From NCBI GenBank assembly GCA_023251555.1, contig JAHEYN010000018.1, positions 1 to 48,817 of the forward strand: a DNA stretch of 48,817 nucleotides, given 5' to 3'. Below the pieces are notes generated by a model. The model saw only the letters and a program-made list of their open reading frames with translations. It was not told the origin of the DNA and searched no databases. The DNA is from Bacteroidota bacterium. GTDB lineage: Bacteria; Bacteroidota; Bacteroidia; AKYH767-A; JAHEYN01. Below, piece by piece: positions 7,741-15,716 of this stretch. The position numbers and the translations under genes were made by a program. The first letter of the stretch is position 1. Each line of letters opens with the position of its first letter.

Positions 7741-9885
7741 TCAGTGGCCGATCAACCGCCTTCCTATCCGGTATATAAACTTATCCACCTTGAGCTGGGT
7801 AACAAAAGCGTCACGGTAACCTTTTTTCTGCACCTCTTTCTTGAGCCTCTTCGCCTCTTCCCTCGTCATAAAGCCACCCATGAGATATTTGGTGTATCCG
7901 TCAGAAGACTTGAACGCCTTTACGTCATTCAGCCCTTTCAGTCCGCTCGGGGGCAACTTCTTAAAGGCTCCTACCTGTACATAGAAAAGCTTTTCGGACG
8001 CCTCCTCCGGAGGCAGTGTTGACTTAAGAGTAGAGTCACTTGGGTTTATGACAGAGAAGTGTGTCGAATCCGTATCCGATACAGCTTTAACGACCACATT
8101 CAAAGTATCATGGGCCGGAACGGTATCTTTAACTTCCTCGGAATCCGCGGGCATAACCTCGGGTTCAAAGTAGGGTCTTGTATTCACAAGTACATTTTCT
8201 GCAACGATCTTTCCCTTTTCATCCCTGAAACACTCAAACCGTATCTCCTGCGAGAGTTGGGTGTACTTGTTTTCATCGGGAGTGGAAAAATCTTCGGAGT
8301 GAGGCTTGTACCCGTCTTTGGTAATAAGCATGTTATATGCCTTCCCGGGAGCAAGAACCAGAAGGTAATTGCCTCTCTTGGAATTGGATTTGAAAACACC
8401 GACCTGCTCACCCGTTTTCTTATCGGTAAGCTCAATGCTCACCTGACGGTTGTCATCAGCAGTTCCTCCTATAATGTATACCAGACCCTTAACAATAACG
8501 AGGTTAACTTCTTTTTCCTCAGGCAGGGTAATGAGGTAGATGTCCTGCTCACCTCTTCCTTCAGGTTTTACGGACGAATAATAAGCATGCGTTCCCTTGG
8601 CAGCTATTACAAAAAAAACATCATCGTCGGTACCGTTGATGGGATAACCTATGTTCACGGGCTCGCTCCAGGAACCATCTTCCTGATGGACAGAAGAAAA
8701 AACATCATATCCGCCCATGGTATTATGCCCTTTGGAACTGAAATAAAGTGTCTTTCCGTCCGGGTGGATAAAAGGGCAATCATCATCCTGTGCCGTGTTT
8801 ATTTTAGCACCGAGGTTCTGTGGGTTTCCCCACTTCCCGTTCGGGAGTTTAAAAGATTTGTAGATGTCCTTCCCTCCAAGCCCCCCTTCCCTGTCACTTA
8901 CAAAGTAAAGAGTGTTCCCATCGGCAGAGATACTCACGCTGGGCTCCCATGCTTTGGTGTTGACAGGCGCATCCAGTTTAACGGGAGCAGTCCATGTTTC
9001 GCCCGAAAGGTTACATACATATATATTACCATCACCATTGTCATTCTTGAAAATAAACAACTGCTGCCCGTCAGCAGAAAGGCCGATGGACGCTTCATTG
9101 TAGTCGGTGTTGACAGCACTCCCTATGCTCAGCGGCTGTGTCCATACATTATTAGCTCTTTTATAGGACACATAAATATCTTCGTAATATTCTCCGAGGT
9201 AATACATTTTATTTCCCGTTCCTCCGGGCCTCCTCGAAGTGAATATCAGCACCGACTCATCAGCAGAGATTACGGGGCTATATTCGGGGAAGGAGGAATT
9301 AATGACCGAGTCAAGATGCGTGATGGTGACATTGGCAAGCGGGCTCATCATAAGTTCCTTTGCCGTATTGCACGCTTTTATTTGCATATCCGCCATCAAC
9401 TTGTTTGCGTCCGCGAAATTTTTGTCGCCAAAGGATGCCACTTTTTTGTATTGCTCAAACGCTTTGATTGCATCGTCAAGCCTGTAGGCAATCTGGTATG
9501 CTCTTCCAAGATTATAAAATACTTCAACAGGTATTTCCTGATCCTCAACTTTTGATCTGTCTACTTTTTCAAGCTCGGAGGCGACAAACTCAAGGAGGGG
9601 TATTGATTTCATCTTCGTGGCCGGAAGGTTCAGGTAACAAAGTCCGATCTTATAATTGATAACCGGGTTGGCCGGTTCAAGCGTATCAAGGGCAAGGTAG
9701 AGTGGAAGCGCCTGCAAGTAATCTTTATGCTGGGTAAAGCTCTCCGCTTTGGCAAGCATTATTTCCCTCTCCGTAACAGAAAGTATCTTTTGACCATAAA
9801 CACAGGGAAATGAAAGAAAGAGCATTGCCACACATACTGCTTTTGTGAACCTTCTATTTCTCCCGGCTGTAAATTCCTTTTGCAT
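7741..9885 (-). CDS. TPR/PD40-propeller/CRD-like envelope protein ending in a SPOR domain
   Basis: 714 residues. The signal peptide is MQKEFTAGRNRRFTKAVCVA, ending near VYGQ. Order of parts: TPR-like helices (about 30-170); PD40/WD40-type propeller blades (about 190-470) with repeats such as ISADGNTLYFVSDREGG and HPDGKTLYFSSKGH; a carboxypeptidase-regulatory-like beta domain (about 480-590); a linker; and a C-terminal SPOR domain (about 635-705) reading YVQVGAF, then YLMGGFMTREEA. SPOR domains bind glycan strands stripped of stem peptides. The first three parts match the PorE-like neighbour upstream, but the last domain is swapped. The frame is open upstream to 10008, but the ATG at 9885 gives the signal peptide and leaves a clean 22-base gap after porE, with which it is probably co-transcribed. 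Confidence 0.9.
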   Translation of the reverse strand: MQKEFTAGRNRRFTKAVCVAMLFLSFPCVYGQKILSVTEREIMLAKAESFTQHKDYLQALPLYLALDTLEPANPVINYKIGLCYLNLPATKMKSIPLLEFVASELEKVDRSKVEDQEIPVEVFYNLGRAYQIAYRLDDAIKAFEQYKKVASFGDKNFADANKLMADMQIKACNTAKELMMSPLANVTITHLDSVINSSFPEYSPVISADESVLIFTSRRPGGTGNKMYYLGEYYEDIYVSYKRANNVWTQPLSIGSAVNTDYNEASIGLSADGQQLFIFKNDNGDGNIYVCNLSGETWTAPVKLDAPVNTKAWEPSVSISADGNTLYFVSDREGGLGGKDIYKSFKLPNGKWGNPQNLGAKINTAQDDDCPFIHPDGKTLYFSSKGHNTMGGYDVFSSVHQEDGSWSEPVNIGYPINGTDDDVFFVIAAKGTHAYYSSVKPEGRGEQDIYLITLPEEKEVNLVIVKGLVYIIGGTADDNRQVSIELTDKKTGEQVGVFKSNSKRGNYLLVLAPGKAYNMLITKDGYKPHSEDFSTPDENKYTQLSQEIRFECFRDEKGKIVAENVLVNTRPYFEPEVMPADSEEVKDTVPAHDTLNVVVKAVSDTDSTHFSVINPSDSTLKSTLPPEEASEKLFYVQVGAFKKLPPSGLKGLNDVKAFKSSDGYTKYLMGGFMTREEAKRLKKEVQKKGYRDAFVTQLKVDKFIYRIGRRLIGH

Positions 9886-9907
9886 CCTGCTGTATGAATT
9901 TGAATGG

Positions 9908-11857
9908 TTAGTAACTGATAATCTTGAACTCCGTACGCCGATTCTCCTGCTTCCCTTCATCGGTTGCATTGCTTGCGATAGGCCTGGTTTCGCCGTAACC
10001 CCTCGCAATTATCCTCTTGGAATCAATCCCTTTTGACTTGAGGTAATCAACAACCGACTGCGCCCGCGATTCGGATAAAGTCTGGTTATATTCATCATTT
10101 CCATCGCTGTCCGTATGCCCGGAGATCTCAATGATAATGGAAGGGTTATTGGCAACAATCTTGTACAGCCGGTCAAGCTCCACCTGGGATTCAGGCCGAA
10201 GCGTGGCTTTGTCATAATCATAAAAAATATTTTTCAGCACCACCCTTGCCCCCGCTTTAATGGGAGAAAGTTGTATTGTTTTATATACCTCCTGGTAAGT
10301 TTTCTGGTCAGGAATAAAAATGTTTTCCGAGTGGAAAAGATATCCGGACGATTCAACAACTATATTGTAGTTCTTCCCGGGCGCAAGGGTAACGATGAAC
10401 TTCCCTGTCTTGAGATTGGGCTTTGAATAGCTCACTATGCTGCCTGTCTGGTTGTCTGTTACAATGATCTGCGCATCCGGAGGAATGGGACCTTTTCCGT
10501 CCACAGTAATGGTTCCCTTCAGCATGGTTACCACTTCCTTCTTACCGCTTATCAGGCTGATGACATAAATATCCTTATCCCCGTATCCTCCATCCTGTAT
10601 GGAAGAATAATAAGCGTGTTTTCCATCGGCAGACAGAACATAGAAAACATCATCATCGGCAGAGTTGATGGGGTATCCTACGTTTTCAGGCTTAGACCAT
10701 GTTGTGCCGTCGTCCGAAAGCGTTGTCTTGAAAATATCGAAACCACCCATGCTGTTGTGGCCCGTGGAGCTGAAATACAGCGTCTTACCGTCGGGATGTA
10801 TGAAGGTGGCGTCCTCGTCATAAGAAGTGTTCACAGCCGGACCAAGGTTCTGCGAAGGTCCCCATGTTCCGTTTGGAAGCTTTGTCGACCTGTAAATATC
10901 CCTTCCCCCCTGGCCTCCCGGCTTATTGCTTACAAAATAAAGCACATTCCCATCAGCAGAAATACTTGCATGTGTTTCCCAGAATTTCGTATTGACGTTA
11001 GGTCCCATACTCATGGGCTTGGACCACTTGTCGCCATACAGGTCGCAGAAGTAAAGATTGCCTTCCGCATTGTCGTCTTTGTATATAATCAATTGCTGTC
11101 CGTCAACAGAAAGCGCCACGCTCGCTTCATGGTCAGACGAGTTAATGGATGTGTCTATCCCGGCCGGGGAAGTCCATTCTCCGTCTATTTTATAAGAAAC
11201 ATAGATGTCTTCAAAGTATTTGCCGAACTTATCTTTTTTATTTCCTGTACTCCCGGGTCTCCTCGATGTAAAAACGATCATGGACTCGTCAGTAGATATA
11301 ACAGCACTGTACTCGGGATATGAAGAGTTGACGAAAGGCCCAAGGTTGGTGATCTGAATTTCTACAGGCTTTTTAATAAGCTCTTTTGCGTTATTGCACA
11401 TCTCGATCTGCCTCTCGGTATCCTTCACTCTCGGATCTTCCGGGGCTTCTTTTTCAATAGATGAGAGATACTCCTGATAATAAGAAATAGCCTCGTCAAA
11501 CTTATTGGACAGGTGGCTCGCTCTCCCCAGGAAATAATAAATTTCGTAATTGATGCCTGACTTTTTTGCGTTCTGTGTATAACTGCTTAATGCTTTCTCA
11601 AGATATGGCAGTGCCCGGGACTTATTGGAAATAGTGGAATTCAGGTAACAGATCCCAATCTTGTAACTCACCTGGGGATTGTTGCGCTCAATGGAGTCCA
11701 GCTGAAGGTACAGGGGAAGCGCCCCGTTATAGTCTTCGTCAGCCATGCTTTCTTCGGCATCCTTCAAAATGTCGCTGTAATTTCTCTGCGCAAAGGATAA
11801 AAAGGAGAATGAGGATAAAACCAGCAGTATAATTATCGACCTGTAGCTATTCTTCAC
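9908..11857 (-). CDS. PorE-like TPR/PD40/CRD/OmpA protein (T9SS-associated peptidoglycan-binding protein)
   Basis: 649 residues with signal peptide MKNSYRSIIILLVLSSFSFL ending at FAQ. The order is TPR (about 25-160), PD40 propeller (about 170-450) with ISADGNVLYFVSNKPGG and HPDGKTLYFSSTGH, a carboxypeptidase-regulatory-like domain (about 460-540), and an OmpA C-terminal domain (about 545-649) containing IFYDYDKATLRPES, ISGHTDSDGNDEYN and SESRAQSVVDYL. This is the architecture of Porphyromonas gingivalis PorE, a T9SS component that contacts peptidoglycan. Similar TPR-PD40-OmpA proteins outside the T9SS exist, so the name is probable rather than proven. Four likely T9SS cargo proteins in the window give weak support. 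It has its own canonical promoter and is followed by the SPOR paralogue. Confidence 0.88.
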   Translation of the reverse strand: MKNSYRSIIILLVLSSFSFLSFAQRNYSDILKDAEESMADEDYNGALPLYLQLDSIERNNPQVSYKIGICYLNSTISNKSRALPYLEKALSSYTQNAKKSGINYEIYYFLGRASHLSNKFDEAISYYQEYLSSIEKEAPEDPRVKDTERQIEMCNNAKELIKKPVEIQITNLGPFVNSSYPEYSAVISTDESMIVFTSRRPGSTGNKKDKFGKYFEDIYVSYKIDGEWTSPAGIDTSINSSDHEASVALSVDGQQLIIYKDDNAEGNLYFCDLYGDKWSKPMSMGPNVNTKFWETHASISADGNVLYFVSNKPGGQGGRDIYRSTKLPNGTWGPSQNLGPAVNTSYDEDATFIHPDGKTLYFSSTGHNSMGGFDIFKTTLSDDGTTWSKPENVGYPINSADDDVFYVLSADGKHAYYSSIQDGGYGDKDIYVISLISGKKEVVTMLKGTITVDGKGPIPPDAQIIVTDNQTGSIVSYSKPNLKTGKFIVTLAPGKNYNIVVESSGYLFHSENIFIPDQKTYQEVYKTIQLSPIKAGARVVLKNIFYDYDKATLRPESQVELDRLYKIVANNPSIIIEISGHTDSDGNDEYNQTLSESRAQSVVDYLKSKGIDSKRIIARGYGETRPIASNATDEGKQENRRTEFKIISY

Positions 11858-11899
11858 CTTTTATAGTTATAAGAAAAAAATGATTTTTCAGCTTTGTGA

Positions 11900-11929
11900 C
11901 AAATATAACTTTTTTGATGTATCTGGCAA
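11900..11929 (-). promoter_or_regulatory. Promoter of the PorE-like operon (TTG-N19-TATATTTG)
   Basis: On the minus strand, TTG (11929-11927) is followed after 19 bases by TATATTTG (11907-11900). This is a full match to the Bacteroidota promoter form. It lies about 43 bases upstream of the gene start and just past the stop of the E2 gene, so the porE pair is transcribed independently of E2. Confidence 0.6.
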
Positions 11930-11932
11930 AGA

Positions 11933-13264
11933 CTAAAGTATCCTGTTGACATCAAATTTTTCAAGGTAATCAGCGATTCTCCGGAGGAAACTTCCTCCAA
12001 GCGCCCCGTCAACCACACGGTGGTCATAAGAGAGGGAAAGGAACATCATGTGACGTATCCCGATTGTGTCCCCTTCGGGAGATTCTATAACCACGGGTTT
12101 TTTCTTGATGCTTCCCGTGGCAAGGATAGCCACCTGCGGCTGATTGATAATAGGCGTACCCATCAGGTTCCCGAAAGTGCCAACATTGGTGATGGTAAAC
12201 GTACCATCCTGTATTTCATCGGGTTTAAGCTTGTTAGCCCTGGCCCTTGAGGCGAGGTCATTCACAGTTCTGGTAAGCCCAAGCAGGTTCAGGTGATCCG
12301 CCTTTTTAATTACAGGGACAATCAGATTGCCGGAGGGCAATGCCGTTGCCATCCCTATATTGATATTCCTTTTGACGATAATCCTGCTGCCGTCTATGGA
12401 AACATTAATCATGGGGAAATCCCTGATGGCTTTTACAACAGCTTCAATAAAGATAGGAGTGAACGTAATTTTCTCTTTTTCCCTTTTTTCAAATTCCGCT
12501 TTCACTTTCTCTCTCCATGTCACCATGCCCGTGACGTCCGCCTCCACGAATGAAGTTACATGCGGAGAAGTGTGCTTGCTCATCACCATGTGCTCGGCAA
12601 TGAGCTTACGCATCCTGTCCATTTCCACGATTTCATGCTCACCGGAGAGAACCGGGGACGGCACGACAGAAGGAGGTGTCAATGCAGGCGAAGAAACGGC
12701 TGAAGCCGGCACCTGCGGTGAAGCCTGTTTTTTAAGAGGAATAAATGCAAGGATGTCTTTCTTTGTGAGCCGCCCCCCTTCCCCGCTCCCTGGAATATTT
12801 TCAAGATCCTGCATGCTCACCCCTTCCTGCCTCGCTATGTTCCTGACAAGAGGAGAATAGAACCTGCCTGACTGGGATCTTTTCGAATAGCCTGCAGGAG
12901 AAACAGGTAAAGAGACAGCAGCAGCATTAGCACGGAAAGCCGAACCATTAGGAGTGTCCGCAGGTACAGCAACAGGCTTATCTTCGGCAACTGTAACAGG
13001 CACCGGGCGGATTTCGCTTCCTCCGGGAGTTTCAATAACTGCAATAACAGATCCTACCTGCACTACCTGCCCCTCCTCAAATAAACGCTTCTTAAGTATT
13101 CCGGAAGTTGTCGAAGGTACTTCAGAATCTACCTTGTCTGTTGCAATTTCAGCAAGAGGCTCGTCAGCCTCCACTTTATCCCCTTCCTTTTTCAGCCACT
13201 TCAGTATCGTGGCATCAGTAACACTCTCACCCATCTTGGGCAGTATGATATCAATGTTTGCCAT
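11933..13264 (-). CDS. Dihydrolipoamide acyltransferase (E2) of a 2-oxoacid dehydrogenase complex
   Basis: 443 residues, cytoplasmic. E2 transfers the acyl group from the lipoyl arm to coenzyme A and forms the core of the complex. The single lipoyl domain spans residues 1 to about 78, with the lipoylated Lys44 in EIATDKVDSEV. A Pro/Ala-rich linker is followed by the E3/E1-binding domain (about 135-170: SPLVRNIARQEG, then GRLTKKDI), another flexible linker and the catalytic domain (about 215-443) with SYDHRVVDGA carrying the active-site His. The ILPKMGESVTDATI start resembles branched-chain or mixed-substrate E2s of Bacteroidota more than OdhB, but substrate choice (branched-chain, pyruvate or 2-oxoglutarate) cannot be settled here. 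E1 and E3 genes are not in the window. Confidence 0.93.
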   Translation of the reverse strand: MANIDIILPKMGESVTDATILKWLKKEGDKVEADEPLAEIATDKVDSEVPSTTSGILKKRLFEEGQVVQVGSVIAVIETPGGSEIRPVPVTVAEDKPVAVPADTPNGSAFRANAAAVSLPVSPAGYSKRSQSGRFYSPLVRNIARQEGVSMQDLENIPGSGEGGRLTKKDILAFIPLKKQASPQVPASAVSSPALTPPSVVPSPVLSGEHEIVEMDRMRKLIAEHMVMSKHTSPHVTSFVEADVTGMVTWREKVKAEFEKREKEKITFTPIFIEAVVKAIRDFPMINVSIDGSRIIVKRNINIGMATALPSGNLIVPVIKKADHLNLLGLTRTVNDLASRARANKLKPDEIQDGTFTITNVGTFGNLMGTPIINQPQVAILATGSIKKKPVVIESPEGDTIGIRHMMFLSLSYDHRVVDGALGGSFLRRIADYLEKFDVNRIL

Positions 13265-13302
13265 GAATTTAAGACCGGCTCCATTCTTCGTACCGGGCGC
13301 TT

Positions 13303-13310
13303 CAAAGATA
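13303..13310 (-). promoter_or_regulatory. E2 gene promoter -7 element
   Basis: TATCTTTG on the minus strand, 38 bases upstream of the E2 ATG, is an exact TAnnTTTG match. The nearest upstream TTG is about 26 bases away, longer than the usual 17-23, so the -33 element is weak or absent. Confidence 0.45.
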
Positions 13311-13466
13311 TAAATTAAAATGTTCAGAGATTACCTCAAAAATAATTTTGAGAGAATCAGCCTGAATGAGCGTTTGACCTTATAACACTTCATATTCACC
13401 GCCTGCCGGATGACCGTGAATTTGCAAAAAAAACAGTGCTGTGTTTCTGAGGTAAGCCCTATTTGC

Positions 13467-13474
13467 TATTTTTG
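13467..13474 (+). promoter_or_regulatory. Cystathionine beta-synthase promoter -7 element
   Basis: TATTTTTG matches TAnnTTTG and lies 28 bases upstream of the ATG at 13503. It argues against the longer reading frame beginning at 13410, which would place the start codon upstream of the promoter. Confidence 0.4.
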
Positions 13475-13502
13475 CTGCTCTCCAAATTTATACCATTACC
13501 GC

Positions 13503-14861
13503 ATGTACTACAGGAATATTCTCGAAGCAATAGGCCATACCCCTCTTGTAAAACTTAATAACGTAACTGCCGGCATCAGGGCTACCGTGCTTGCGAAGGT
13601 AGAAACCTTTAACCCCGGCAACTCCATCAAGGACCGGATGGCGCTGAAAATGGTGGAAGACGCAGAACGCAAAGGCCTGCTGAAACCCGGGGGGACTATC
13701 ATCGAAGGGACATCCGGAAACACCGGCATGGGACTGGCCATTGCCGCAATCATCAAAGGGTATAAATGTGTGTTTGCTACCACCGACAAACAATCCAAAG
13801 AAAAAATAGATGCCCTCAAAGCCTTCGGAGCTGAAGTAGTGGTATGCCCCACTAACGTGGACCCCGAAGACCCCCGCTCCTATTATTCCGTATCCTCCCG
13901 CCTCGAAAAAGAAATCCCGAACTCATGGAAGGCCAACCAATATGACAACCCCTCCAACTCTGTGGCGCACTATGAACAGACAGGACCGGAAATATGGGAT
14001 CAGACCGAAGGAAAAATAACTCACCTCGTGGTGGGCGTGGGTACAGGAGGTACTATTTGCGGCACAGGAAAATTCCTGAAGGAGAAAAACCCTTCCATAA
14101 AAATATGGGGAATAGACACTTACGGGTCTGTCTTCAAAAAATATAAAGAAACCGGGATCTTCGACAAGAATGAAATATACCCATACATCACCGAAGGGAT
14201 CGGGGAGGATTTCCTCCCCAAAAATGTTGACTTCAATATTATTGACCTGTTTGAAAAGGTAACGGATAAAGACGCAGCCCTTATGACCCGGGAGATCGTC
14301 AGAAAAGAAGGTATCTGGGTGGGAAATTCCGCCGGCTCAGCAATTGCAGGACTACACCAGCTTAAGGACCGGCTTACGGAAAATGATGTGGTGGTGGTGA
14401 TCTTCCATGATCACGGCTCCCGCTACCTCGCAAAAATATTCAACGACGAATGGATGCGGGAGAAAGGGTTCTTTGATAAAAAAGGTCTCACCGCCAAAAA
14501 CCTCGTCGGCAGCAACCAGAAAGAACTGCTTACCCTCGATATCAATGATACCGTCGGCCGGGCAGTGAAACTGATGTCGGAACACGACTTCTCCCAGGTC
14601 CCCGTAGCCAGCGACAAGCGTATCGTCGGCTCCCTGAATGAAAATTATATCTTCAGCAAAATTGTCGCAAATCCTGATATTAAAAATCAGACTGTTGAAA
14701 CTATCATGCTGCCAGCTTTCCCTTTTATTGATATCTCTACCCCTCTTGACCTCCTGTCTTCTATGATCACCGAAGAAAACCCCGCAGTGCTGGTGAAGGA
14801 TTTCAAGGTGGATAAGACCTATATTATCACCAAGTACGATATCATCAGGGCGCTCTGCTAA
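13503..14861 (+). CDS. Cystathionine beta-synthase (PLP core plus CBS domain pair)
   Basis: 452 residues. The fold-type II PLP enzyme core (about 1-320) begins MYYRNILEAIGHTPLVKLNN and carries the Schiff-base Lys43 in NPGNSIKDRM, the substrate loop SGNTGMG and the phosphate-binding GVGTGGTICGTG. A tandem CBS module follows (about 335-452), including LMSEHDFSQVPV. The length and the HDHGSRYLAK segment match cystathionine beta-synthase, which condenses serine and homocysteine, rather than plain cysteine synthase. There is no N-terminal haem-binding extension as in mammals. Some bacterial members use O-acetylserine, so exact substrates are inference. The ATG at 13503 is chosen because upstream codons overlap the promoter-like box and lack family similarity. 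It is first in a run of same-strand genes. Confidence 0.9.
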   Translation: MYYRNILEAIGHTPLVKLNNVTAGIRATVLAKVETFNPGNSIKDRMALKMVEDAERKGLLKPGGTIIEGTSGNTGMGLAIAAIIKGYKCVFATTDKQSKEKIDALKAFGAEVVVCPTNVDPEDPRSYYSVSSRLEKEIPNSWKANQYDNPSNSVAHYEQTGPEIWDQTEGKITHLVVGVGTGGTICGTGKFLKEKNPSIKIWGIDTYGSVFKKYKETGIFDKNEIYPYITEGIGEDFLPKNVDFNIIDLFEKVTDKDAALMTREIVRKEGIWVGNSAGSAIAGLHQLKDRLTENDVVVVIFHDHGSRYLAKIFNDEWMREKGFFDKKGLTAKNLVGSNQKELLTLDINDTVGRAVKLMSEHDFSQVPVASDKRIVGSLNENYIFSKIVANPDIKNQTVETIMLPAFPFIDISTPLDLLSSMITEENPAVLVKDFKVDKTYIITKYDIIRALC

Positions 14862-14890
14862 ACAAGGTGCCCCGCCCAACCACTCCTGCC

Positions 14891-15712
14891 ATGCGCTTCA
14901 CCGACCAGATGGGCAGAGAAATCCTGCTGGACAAGCCACCCGGGAAAATTATCTCGCTGGTACCTTCCCAGACAGAACTCCTTTTCGAACTGGGGCTGGG
15001 TGACAAAATCACAGGTATTACAAAGTTCTGCATACACCCCACTCACCTGGTAAAAGAAAAAATTAAAATAGGCGGTACAAAAAATATCAATCTTCATAAA
15101 ATACGGCAGATTAACCCTGATCTCATTATCGGTAACAAAGAAGAAAATGAAAAAAGCCAGATAGAAGAACTCTCCCGCTCTTTTCCGGTATGGATGAGTA
15201 ATATTCAAAATCTTGAGAATGCGGCCGGAATGATTCATGCCATAGGAAAACTTACCGGCACAGAAGCAAAAGCCGCTTCAATCACAGAAGAAATAAATAA
15301 AAAATTTTCAGGACTTAAAATTTTTACTGCGGGCCTTCGCCCGCTGAAACTTGCATACATCATTTGGAAAAAGCCCCTGATGACCATAAATAAAGACACC
15401 TTTATCCACCACATGGCAGAACGTTGCCGGTTATATAATGTTTTCGGCGAAAAGCAGGAACGATACCCCGAAATAACCATGGAGGAGTTACAGGCGGCTG
15501 CGCCGGATATCATATTGCTTTCGTCGGAACCATATCCCTTTAAAGAAAAACATATTGCAGAATTTTCAGACATCTGCAAAAATGCAAAGGTGCTGTGTAC
15601 CGATGGAGAAATGTTCTCCTGGTACGGCTCACGCCTGCTTCATGCACCTGCCTTTTTTACAAAGGTGGTTAAAGAGATTTATCGTAGTTTTGAAACGGAA
15701 ACTCCATCCTGA
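14891..15712 (+). CDS. Helical-backbone metal receptor (BtuF/FhuD-type binding protein), apparently cytoplasmic
   Basis: About 273 residues. The fold is that of class III ABC-transporter binding proteins for corrinoids or iron-siderophores. Visible family features are ISLVPSQTELLFELGLGDKI near the start, INPDLIIGNKEEN (the typical 'NPDLI' strand), the long connecting helix around residues 110-140, and APDIILLSSEPYPFKEKH before the C-terminal strand. No signal peptide or lipobox is present, so it is not an ordinary periplasmic binding protein. No permease or ATPase lies nearby. The ATG at 14891 is preferred; a GTG at 14867 would add eight residues with no signal character. Metal or cobalamin binding is likely, but the ligand is unknown. 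Confidence 0.78.
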   Translation: MRFTDQMGREILLDKPPGKIISLVPSQTELLFELGLGDKITGITKFCIHPTHLVKEKIKIGGTKNINLHKIRQINPDLIIGNKEENEKSQIEELSRSFPVWMSNIQNLENAAGMIHAIGKLTGTEAKAASITEEINKKFSGLKIFTAGLRPLKLAYIIWKKPLMTINKDTFIHHMAERCRLYNVFGEKQERYPEITMEELQAAAPDIILLSSEPYPFKEKHIAEFSDICKNAKVLCTDGEMFSWYGSRLLHAPAFFTKVVKEIYRSFETETPS

Positions 15713-15716
15713 ATCC

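Noticed and set aside
8059-9555. A 498-codon open frame on the plus strand
   Set aside because: It lies wholly opposite the SPOR/PD40 protein, has no recognisable motif and its amino-acid makeup is that of a shadow frame.
13410-13502. N-terminal extension of cystathionine beta-synthase
   Set aside because: The 31 extra codons are Cys-rich with no family similarity, and a TAnnTTTG box lies inside them.
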